A DNA stretch of 24,916 nt from Nemertoderma westbladi (Eukaryota > Xenacoelomorpha > Nemertodermatida > Nemertodermatidae), in the NCBI GenBank assembly GCA_032718475.1, contig JAUCBJ010002820.1, positions 1-24,916 of the forward strand, read 5' to 3'. The translations under genes and the position numbers were made by a program. The notes below the pieces were generated by a model. The model was not told the origin of the DNA. It saw only the letters and a program-made list of their open reading frames with translations, and did no database searches. Of this stretch, positions 16,895 to 24,916 are shown piece after piece; the first letter of the stretch is position 1; each line of letters opens with the position of its first letter.

Positions 16895-18695
16895 CTTGAT
16901 CGCTTCAACTCGCTTAATGGGTGGAAAAGCCCATCAAACCAACCACCAAGGTTAAGGCAGACTCACCAGCCGATCGCATCAATGTTTGGAAGGCCCACTT
17001 TGAAAAGCTCCTCAATAATGACGGGGTATTGCCTAATAACTTTATAGAAGTAAAAGAAATGAGTCGGTACTCAAAGACATTCCCATTGGCGATATCTCCT
17101 TTGCAGAAGTGAAGGCTGCTGCAAAGAGCATTAAGACCAATCGTGCCAGTGGAGTAGATGGTGTTCCCCATGAGGTCTTTAAAATACCTGAGTGTTTAAA
17201 GCTCATCTATCCCATCATAGTAGACATGTACCGAACAACAAGAGTCCCACAAGAAATGAAAACAAAAAAGTTGGTGCCAGTTCCCAAGAAGGGTAACCTA
17301 ACAATCTATGGTTCTTTTCGGGGAATCTCATTAATCTCGATTGCTGCAAAGCTATACAATATATTTCTATTAAATCGCATCAGGGATCCCATTGAGAGAC
17401 TGCTCCATGGAAATCAGAATGGGTTCCGTAAAGGTCGTGGGACCATGGAGCCCATTTTGGCACTTAAAAGGACAATTGAAGTGTTATCAAAAAAGAAAGA
17501 CAGGCATCTGGCTGTTATCTTTGTTGACTTCTTTGAGGCCTTTGATTCAGTCTCTCGCTCATGTATGTTCAGCATAGTTTCATTATATGGGAATCCTGAT
17601 GAAATTATTGCAGCACTCAGATCAGTATACTATGGTTCATCAACATTTGTGTCTACTGTTGATGGTGACACAGAACCATTTGAAGTATTATGGGGAGTCC
17701 TCCAAGGAGACACACTTGCGCCATTCTTGTTCATAATTGTGGTTGACTTTGTTCTATGCGTGTCATTAGATCATCGTAATGATGATGGGGTGATGGTAAC
17801 TCCACCTACTGGCTCCAGAAGTCAAGGAAATCCTGCTAAGTACCTAACTGATCTAGAATTTGCTGATGACTTAGGAGTACTCGCAGAATCACTAGAAGGA
17901 GCACAACGGCTCCTCAGCTCATTAGAACAGGCTGCTTCTAGTGTTGGTCTTTTTATTAACTCCAAAAAGACCAATATTTTGACAGTTAACATAGAAAATC
18001 CTCGGCAAGTCTCTGACCAGATGAACATAAGCTTAAAGGATGGTATGCTTGAGCATGTGGACGACTTCTGTTACCTGGGATCATGGATTCGGAAGTCAGG
18101 TGAGGACCTTCGAATACGTAAGGGAAAGGCATGGGCAGCTTTTAATAGGCTTTCCAGGATTTGGAAGTCACAGAGATTTAATCAGAAACCTTAAGGTCCG
18201 ATTATTTAGAGCAGCAGTAGTTCAAGTACTCAGTCCATGCTGGGCTCTAACTGCTGTGGACACCAAATCTCTGTATAGCACATTCACAGGAATGTTATGC
18301 CAGGTTCACTGTGACAAGTACAATGCTCACATCTCCAACCAGACACGATATTACATTGGAGGTGTCTCATTGGTTTCCCCAAGCTTGACACCAGAACAAA
18401 GTCACCTCCGCTTTGCAGGACATTGCTTTCGCCGTGAGGACCAGCCAGTGCATAATCTTGTACTTTGGCAGCCTAATGGAGGGAATAAGCATGGTGGAAA
18501 GCCCATGACTTTCTTGAGACGCATCTTAAAGTACAGGACCTTGAGGACTTAAAGGACCTTGAAGATGCGGATGATCTAGCAAATGTCATGGGTGATATTG
18601 AGTTGTGGCGGTGCAATTTTGTCGACAAGCCGGCACAGCATTCTTAAAAATGCAGCTGCAATGCAGCATGCTGATCCTAGTAGTAGTAGTAGTAT
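16895..18695 (+). mobile_element. LINE family B copy 2, inserted in the LamG intron
   Basis: Begins in the linker before the RT domain (KPIKPTTKVKADSPADRINV, then WKAHFEKLLNN) and ends with GCAGCATGCTGATCC and a (TAG)n tail at 18675-18692. The endonuclease domain is absent, so it is 5'-truncated; the 5' edge is approximate. It has the same orientation as the host gene. It matches the copy at 2941-4016 over the whole of that copy. Confidence 0.85.
16921..18645 (+). pseudogene. LINE family B ORF2 with nearly complete RT domain, frameshifted
   Basis: The linker frame (16921-17112) shifts into the main frame near 17090. The main frame (17109-18194) contains SIKTNRASGVDGVPHEVFKI, GSFRGISLISIAAKLYNIFL, HGNQNGFRKGRGTMEPILAL, the catalytic motif AVIFVDFFEAFDSVSR, LWGVLQGDTLAPFLFIIVVD and LEFADDLGVL (both aspartates present), then HVDDFCYLGSWIRKSGEDLR. 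A one-base shift near 18188 moves the reading to the frame ending at 18552, with a 9-bp deletion relative to the other copy (VQVLSPCWAL against VPVLLYGSPCWAL). A last shift near 18530 gives DADDLANVMGDIELWRC and VDKPAQHS to the stop at about 18645. The residue pattern suggests an RTE-like element; the clade was not tested. Three frameshifts make it inactive. Confidence 0.88.
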
Positions 18696-19821
18696 GCGCT
18701 ACCATAACTTGTTGTTGTAGATTCGATTTCTTTACAATCATCAACATCCGTTTTGTACTGTCTTGAAATTTTCTTGGGTTCGTTGAACTCTGTCTTTGTA
18801 TCTCACTGGGTATCTCCCCAGAGTCTACCACTTTAAAAGGGCTCCTTCTTTTCATTGTCGATCGATTTTTCGTGTAGAACAGTAAGAACATCAAATATCA
18901 CTGTTAGTAGATTTCGTCAGGTGGTAAGAATTCGAAATCCTACTAATCCAATATCTAGTTGAATATCTACCTCCTGTCTCTTACTTCTCTCACTCCTTCT
19001 CTCACCTCCTGTCTCTCACTTGCATTCTGAGTTCGATCAGGGAACCTGCTGCCAGATAAACCAGTTGAGCAATAAGGATGGACCCCAGAGGAAGTGTAGT
19101 GAATAAGAATGTTTTGTGACTTTGCAATATATTGTTTCTGATTATCAACTAGTCCTCCTACGTATCTCACCAACACACCAATAAAGTCATTGCAACTACG
19201 TTGCGAACAACATACTAACCAATAACTCCTACCTAGGTCAAATACACCGATAAGGGTTTGGCGAAATTTGATGTAGATCTCTAGAATGAGGTCTATACCC
19301 AATATCGACATAATAAAATACACCAATAACATCAACATATGGTTAATCTACCAATAGCATGTTACTCATCTCTATACTAAATCAAGGTAACCCACCAGCT
19401 GTAAAGGCCTTATTCCAGTTGATTGTCCCCTCCTACTGTACAATATAACTTCCGCCTCCTAATTATTGCACATAAGTGGGCCCTTAGTTAGTATCATAAC
19501 ACAGTATTTGGTAGTATTATACTATATTGTTTGCCTACTTCTCATCCTTGTACCCGATTGTACACACTCCCACATTGTGCCATATCTTGTCACTCTGTAG
19601 CCAATATTAGATCGTGGATTATTACTCATTAATATCATCTTATATTGCTTTTGATATTATCACTCACAAAAGTTTGAAGCACTAGCTCTAGTATTGTAAG
19701 TAAGTGTGTGTATCGTGGAAAATCCAACGAAAATTCCACGAAATTTCTTAGATTAGAGCCTCATGACTTAGGGTTAGGGTTTTATATGACAGTTTTAATT
19801 AATGAGTCAGGCAAGATAGTG
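18696..19821. other. LamG intron, unassigned stretch
   Basis: No + strand exon found. On the minus strand, 18706-18860 is coding-like in two frames (one reads MKRRSPFKVVDSGEIPSEIQ, another NEPKKISRQYKTDVDDCKEI), abutting the LINE tail; neither is recognised. 18968-19022 is a CT-rich tract with repeated CCTCCTGTCTCTYACTT. About 19718-19805 resembles 21765-21850 (see findings). The minus-strand frame at 18967-19338 has no recognisable domain. Confidence 0.4.
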
Positions 19822-21383
19822 AATATATATGAGGGCGGTACGTTTTTTACTTTTTTTCGATTTCATTGTTCTACCGGTGCACAAAAGTTGCCAAATGGTA
19901 AAAAAATAAGGCAAAAAAATTTCTTTAAATTTCGTCTATATCTTCACGGATCCCAAGAGGGTTGAAATTTTGTGCCATCGCGATGCACCATAATGAAATT
20001 TATAACAATATAACACATTGATGAAAGATCAATGACTCAAAAAAGAACTTCCGGCATGCATCAAATGTCATCAAATGGGTCCAAACTTAGTTAGATACCA
20101 AAATTTCAATTTTACGGCATGCCGTAGGAGAACTAAAAGTTGTCCATCACCAAAATTGAGAATAATCATCACTTGTGCCAAAGAGTAGGTTCTGGTCATG
20201 TGCCTGTGGCACTACTTCCCTTGATCCAAAAATTGAAATTTTTGGTATCTAACTAAGTTTGGACCCATTTGATGACATTTGATGCAAGCCGGAAGTTCTT
20301 TTTTGAGTCATTGATCTTCCATCAATGTGTTATATTGTTATAAATTTCATTATGGTGTATTTCATTATTATGCTCATTAGAACCGCAATGACCGATTTAG
20401 TGGGGGTAGACACCATCAAAACAAGCATAGAGCGAATAGTTCTTGAGATATTGCAGAAAATGTTAAGTACGGCACAAGTCAACATTACCGCATTGATGAT
20501 TTATAGATAAATACAAATACGTTACTTCTAATTATCTTCAGGCATCAAAAATATACACATCACTGCAACAAATTGATTTAGTGTATACAGACACCCTCAA
20601 AATTAAAGAGTAGGTGATTAATTCACTATAGTTTTTGTACAAAATGTGTGGAATGGGTCAACTCAATATCATGTATTAATTGGTGAACATAGTCTTGACA
20701 TTTTGTAAAATAACTCAAGAACTAATGACTCTACTCTTATTTTGAAGGTGTCTTCACCCACTATATCCATCATTTCTGTGATGTGTCTATTCTTGATTCC
20801 TTGAGATAATTCAAAATATCATTTTTAGTGTATTTGTCCATATCACATCAAGGCGTTAATGTAGACTTGTGCCGGACTTCACATTTTCTGCGATATATCA
20901 AGAACTATTCGATCTACGTTTGTTTTGAAGGTGTCTACCCACACTAAATCGGCCATTGCGGTTCTAATGAGCATAATTTGAATGCAGTAGGAGAACTCAA
21001 AGTTGGCCATCGCAAAAATTGAGAATAATCATCACTTGCACCAAATGGTAGGTTCTGGCCATGTGCCTGTGGCACTAGTTCCCTTGATCCAAAAATTAAA
21101 ATTTTGGTATCTAACTAAGTTTGGACCCATTTGATGACATTTGATGCATGCAGGAAGTTCTTTTTTGAGTCATTGATCTTTCATCAATGTGTTATATTGT
21201 TATAAATTTCATTATGGTGCATCGCGATGGCACAAAATTTCAACCCTCTTGGGATCCGTGAAGATTTAGACGAAATTTAATTAAATTTTTTTTGCCTTAT
21301 TTTTTTCCATTTGGCAACTTTTGTGCACCGGTAGAACAATGAAATCGAAAAAAAGTAAAAAACGCACCACCCTAATATATATG
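19822..21383. mobile_element. Foldback DNA transposon with long terminal inverted repeats (MULE-like)
   Basis: The segment 19832-~20099, beginning AGGGCGGTACGTTTTTTAC, is the reverse complement of ~21107-21373 with few differences, giving arms of about 268 bp. The same 10 bases, AATATATATG, lie immediately outside both ends (19822-19831 and 21374-21383), which looks like a target-site duplication. Long inverted repeats with a duplication of 9-11 bp are typical of Mutator-like elements, although the AT-rich duplication could partly be chance. The interior has no transposase and contains further inverted and direct copies: 20233-20362 repeats the inner arm in reverse, 20107-20232 is a direct copy of about 20975-21105, and 20368-20500 pairs with 20843-20978. 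It is non-autonomous and sits in the LamG intron. Confidence 0.75.
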
Positions 21384-21448
21384 GCTGATTATGTAGTGTA
21401 GACTACATTTCAACTTCTAATGTAGTGTTATTATATTGTTTATTGTAG
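21384..21448. other. End of the LamG intron
   Basis: Short AT-rich stretch ending in TATTGTTTATTGTAG, a T-rich splice acceptor. Confidence 0.7.
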
Positions 21449-21613
21449 ATTTATCAGATCGATGTACATATGATAAATCATGGATGGTTTTAGACTCAAC
21501 AACCGGATCACAAGATATTTATGGAACCCATGATGGATTTATTCATGGTCGTTTAAGTAACGGCCCTGGGCCTTGTGGCTTAGAGAACACTGCTCTTGGC
21601 TTCCAAACATACG
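21449..21613 (+). CDS. LamG domain exon (second visible exon), start of another repeat of the fold
   Basis: A 165-nt exon of 55 codons, phase 1 at both ends. It joins the previous exon by completing a TAT codon (T at 15922 plus AT at 21449). It reads LSDRCTYDKSWMVLDSTTGS, QDIYGTHDGFIHGRLSNGPG and PCGLENTALGFQTYG. This matches the start of the first domain position for position in its landmarks: W-x-x-L, the D in QD, H-G-x-I-H-G, P-G-x-x-G and the hydrophobic AL/I-x-F. So it begins a second LamG-type domain, whose remainder must lie on later exons. The proposed donor, GTAGCT at 21614, is weak but fits the phase; without splicing the frame would stop two codons later. A 5.5-kb intron separates it from the first domain. 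Confidence 0.8.
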
Positions 21614-21954
21614 GTAGCTGATTAGGGCCAATTCATTTTATTATTTTCATCTCTGCAAATTTAAAATAATTTTATATTTATTTTTCAATTCTTAAAACTT
21701 TATATTTTTCATTTTTGATTTTTTCATAAGTTAGGTTGAGTTGGTATGGCTAAAATGGGGATTTTCGAAATTCCTCAAAATGTCATCGACTAGAGTCACA
21801 TCACTTAGGGTTTAGGGTTACCATTACATGACAGTTATGTATAATTAGAGTTTAGGCCGCCACTCTTGATACTTGGGAGAAGTGAATAATATTCCATCTC
21901 AGGGAAGGGACTCTTACGTGATATATAAGTGCTAACTACTGAAGCAAGGCATAT
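21614..21954. other. Start of the next LamG intron
   Basis: AT-rich, no exon seen. 21770-21850 resembles 19725-19805: both contain ACTTAGGGTTTAGGGTT-type sequence followed by ATGACAGTT. It leads into the 9-bp array. Confidence 0.5.
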
Positions 21955-23585
21955 GTGTAAGGGCTGTAAGGGCTGTAAGGGGTGTAAGGGCTGAAAGGGG
22001 TGTAAGGGCTGTAAGGGGTGTAAGGGCTGTAAGGGGTGTAAGGGCTGTAAGAGGTGTAAGGGGTGTAAGGGCTGTAAGGGGTGTAAGGGGTGTAAGGGCT
22101 GTAAGGGGTGTAAGGGCTGTAAGGGCTGTACGGGGTGTAAAGGGTGTAAGGGTTGTAAGGGCTGCAAGGGCTGTAAAGGCTGTGAGGGCTGTAAGGGCTG
22201 TAAGAGCAGTAAGGGCTGTAAGGGCTGTAAAGGCTGAAAGGGGTATAAGGGCTGTAAGAGGTGTAAGGGCTGTAAGGGGTGTAAGGGCTGTAAGAGGTGT
22301 AAGGGCTGTAAGAGGTGTAAGGGGTGTACGGGGTGTAAGAGCTGTACGGGGTGTAAGGGCTGTAAAGGGTGTAAGGGATGTAAGGGTTGTAAAGGATGTA
22401 AGGGCTGTAAGGGCTGTAAGGGGTGTAAAGCCTGTAAGGGCTGTAAGGGGTGTAAAGGCTGTAAGGGCTGTAAGGGCTGTAAAGGCTGTAAGGGCTGTAA
22501 GGGGTGTAAAGGCTGTAAGGGCTGTAATGGGTGTAAATGCTGTAAGGGCTGTAAGGGATGTAAAGGCTGTAAGGGGTGTAAGGGCTGTAAGGGCTGCAAG
22601 GGCTGTAAAGGCTGTAAGGGCTGTAAGTGCTGTAAAGGCTGTAAGGGGTGTAAGGGATGTAAGGGGTGTAAGGGCTGTAAAGGCTGTAAGGGCTGTAAGG
22701 GGTGTAAGGGGTGTAAAGGCTGTAAGGGCTGTAAGGGCTGTAAAGGCTGTAAGGGCTGTAAGGGGTGTAAGGGGTGTAAGGGCTGTAAAGGCTGTAAGGG
22801 CTGTAAGGGGTGTAAGGGGTGTAAAGGCTGTAAGGGCTGTAAAGGCTGTAAGGGCTGTAAGGGGTGTAAGGGGTGTAAAGGCTGTAAGGGCTGTAAGGGC
22901 TGTAAAGGTTGTAAGGGCTGTAAGGGCTGTAAGGGCTGTAAAGGCTGTAAGGGCTGTAAGGGGTGTAAAGGCTGTAAGGGGTGTAAAGGCTGTAAGGGCT
23001 GTAAGGGATGTAAAGGCTGTAAGGGGTGTAAGGGCTGTAAGGGATGTAAGGGGTGTAAGGGCTGTAAGTGGTGTAAAGGCTGTAACGGCTGTAAAGGCTG
23101 TAAGGGCTGTAAAGGCTGTAAGGGCTGTAAGGGCTGTAAAGACTGTAAGGGCTGTAAGGGGTGTAAAGGCTGTAAGGGCTGTAAGGGATGTAAAGGCTGT
23201 AAGGGCTGTAAGGGGTGCAAGGGCTGTAAGGGCTGTAAGGGCTGTAAAGGCTGTAAAGGCTGTAAGGGCTGTAAAGGCTGTAAAGGCTGTAAGGGCTGTA
23301 AAGGCTGTAAGGGCTGTAAAGGCTGTAAGGGCTGTAAGGGCTGTAAGGGCTGTAAAGGCTGTAAGGGCTGTAAAGGCTGTAAGGGCTGTAAGGGGTATAA
23401 GGGCTGTAAGGGGTGTAAGGGGTGTAAAGGCTGTAAGGGCTGTAAGGGCTGTAAAGGCTGTAAGGGCTGTAAGGGGTGTAAGGGCTGTAAGGGGTGTAAG
23501 GGATGTAAGGGCTGTAAGGGGTATAAGGGCTGTAAAGGCTGTAAGGATTGTAAGGGCTGTAAGGGCTGTAAGGGGTGTAAAGGCT
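21955..23585. repeat. 9-bp tandem array, about 180 units, G-rich on the + strand
   Basis: Unit CTGTAAGGG with three main variants: GTGTAAGGG, CTGTAAAGG and rarer forms (ATGTAAGGG, CTGTAAGAG, CTGTACGGG). The middle part has a higher-order pattern of five to seven units in which two GTGTAAG units recur together (about 22650-22900). The + strand has GGG or GGGG roughly every nine bases, separated by six-base spacers. Long open frames on both strands follow from a unit of three codons without stops (V-R-A-V-R-G on one strand, P-L-Q-P-L-H or Y-S-P-Y-T-P on the other); they are not genes. It lies after the second LamG exon and so is probably intronic. Confidence 0.97.
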
Positions 23586-24330
23586 ATGCATTAAAATCAA
23601 AATGTGAGACCACTGTCTACTACTCTTTGATCGAAGAACTCATATTGTCTATAGGTTATTCCTGTTGAATAGGAAACTCTAGTGAACCTTAAGGAAAATG
23701 CTGATGCGAAAGTTGAAGAAGCTTGAAAAAATGCTTTGGGAACTTCCCACATTATATGGGGCTGGTGAAAAAAATTATCTTTAATATTTTTTCCTTAATA
23801 ATATACTAGTGAGTTGTGTTGCGGAGTATGTTGCCATGTAATTAATGTTTGCATGCAGTTGGATTAACCCTATATAGCCCGGAGGGAGGGATGGTCATTT
23901 TAGAACTTTTTTGTGTTTTATCTGTTGTATCTTTCAGTAAGGTTTGTTGGGAAAATCGACTTTTCATAGCTTTTCCTAATATTGAATGGGCTATCCAACA
24001 GAGCATACGCCATTTTCTGTTATGTCATTTTCTAAATGGCTATGTTAGTTTTCGTGCTGTGGTTCATTTCTGACACCCATCTCCAGTATTTCTCATGCTT
24101 AAATTTTCAAAAGAAACTAGAGGTTGTAAGTAGGCGAAAATGGCCGGTTACAGTGGTGGCAAAAGTGAGGCTGGTGGGCAGAGTGGGGAAAATGTACATA
24201 ATGGGGTTTGTGGAGATAGTGGGGTTAATGTATAGGATTATTGGATGGATATAGTGGGATTACTAGACATGGACATAGTGGGCTTAGTATATTAAATAAT
24301 GGGGTTAGTGTACACACTGTACAATGTACA
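23586..24330. other. Unassigned stretch, no convincing gene
   Basis: Short frames (23849-24073, 24036-24254) have no recognisable domain. ATCTTTCAG near 23938 and CATCTCCAG near 24087 look like splice acceptors, but the sequence after each does not continue the LamG fold. From about 24160 to 24310 there is a loose repetition of GTGGGGTTAATG and ATAGTGGG motifs, too degenerate to call a tandem array. Confidence 0.4.
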
Positions 24331-24916
24331 TTAGGGTGGAGTGAAAAAAAGTTTTTTCTTCTCTTCTTTTCTTTTCAGGGAAGCACTATTTTTCTGATGC
24401 CAAATCGGTCTAAACTAACTTTGCAAAAAAAAATTTTGATTTTGAAAAATTCTAAGCAGGCCTCACGGCACTTGAAAATTTCAAATTATTGGGAAGGCAA
24501 TGCCAGTTTTGAAAATCCCAGATATTTTGTATTTTTGATAAAAGTTAAGGAAGATGCAAATATATAATGTCAAATAGGTTGGAAACAAACACAAAATGTG
24601 AAATTGTGATTTTCATATAAATCTACCCCAGCCTCATAGCCTTTAAAAATTTGCAAAATTTGCAAAATTTCACCCCAAAAATACAGCAATCCTACTTCGT
24701 TGTCTCTATAGTTGAAATCGATTTACTGGGGTTTGGAGTTCTTCCTGAGAGAAAACCAAGTCCCCTGATTTGATTACTACTATATTTCAATGCTAGAAAC
24801 CCATCTATCTGGCTGTGAATTTGTCTTTGGATCAAATTCCCAATAAGTATATTATAAACAGTAGGTATAAAAAGAAGGATAATTCTAAATTAGGAAAACA
24901 CTAGTAAAACAGTAAA
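24331..24916. other. AT-rich end of window, possible start of a transposon
   Basis: TTAGGGTGGAGTGAAAAAAA at 24331-24350 resembles the outer end of the foldback element (AGGGYGGTRCGTTTTTTAC). A matching right end is not in the window. No gene is recognised; the frame 24241-24567 is AT-driven. GCAAAATTTGCAAAATTTCACC near 24652 is a short local duplication. Confidence 0.3.

Noticed and set aside
18967-19338. Minus-strand frame of 123 codons with a hydrophobic start
   Set aside because: No recognisable domain. The end is a CT-rich simple repeat read as RREV-type residues, and no splice or poly(A) signal supports it.
19760-19790. TTAGGGTTAGGG as a true telomere remnant
   Set aside because: Only two units, and a similar degenerate word lies at 21800 within a shared repeat block.
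21835-23600. Frames of 461, 554 and 470 codons with PLQPLH, YSPYTP or VRAVKA repeats
   Set aside because: A 9-bp unit gives a three-residue repeat in each frame without stops. The ends merge into flanking non-coding sequence, and three different proteins cannot all be real.

Overview
The window reads as a piece of an animal nuclear genome: AT-rich, with spliced coding exons, several families of decayed non-LTR retrotransposons (LINEs), DNA transposons with terminal inverted repeats, and two large G-skewed tandem arrays. There is no operon, no prokaryotic gene and no CRISPR array. The extracellular LamG-type gene and the repeat mix suit an invertebrate, possibly a sponge or another early-branching animal. 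The sequence does not settle the species.

Layout, left to right. 1-1010 is the 3' part of a LINE (family A, + strand). 1021-1280 holds the likely last exon and poly(A) signal of an unidentified minus-strand gene. 1367-2940 is a minisatellite of 19-bp units. It is followed by a 5'-truncated LINE (family B, minus strand, 2941-4016), and related 19-bp units resume on the far side (4017-4180). 4181-6005 is AT-rich and holds two long C runs, a MITE-like element with inverted ends (4759-5461) and a GC-rich patch. 6006-8015 is a decayed CR1/Rex1-like LINE (family C, + strand) with an (ATTC)n tail. 8130-8595 is a large imperfect palindrome.

8801-12373 is a PIF/Harbinger DNA transposon with clear inverted ends, a broken transposase (+), a possible MYB-like partner remnant (minus) and a family A LINE inserted inside it (10394-~12215, minus). 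12374-14013 holds coding-like islands and two more LINE fragments.

The best-supported host gene is a + strand LamG/concanavalin-like gene. Two exons are visible (15245-15922 and 21449-21613). Both start and end in phase 1, the usual arrangement for shuffled extracellular modules. The 5.5-kb intron between them contains a second family B LINE (+, ~16895-18695), an exact 48-bp direct repeat and a foldback transposon with ~268-bp inverted ends and a 10-bp flanking direct repeat (19832-21373). Downstream, probably in the next intron, is a 1.6-kb array of 9-bp CTGTAAGGG units with strong G-quadruplex potential on the + strand. The window ends in AT-rich sequence that may contain the start of another transposon.

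Almost all long reading frames in the two tandem arrays are artefacts of repeats whose units lack stop codons. The LINE and transposase genes are broken, so no mobile element here looks autonomous. No complete host gene and no confident new system is visible.
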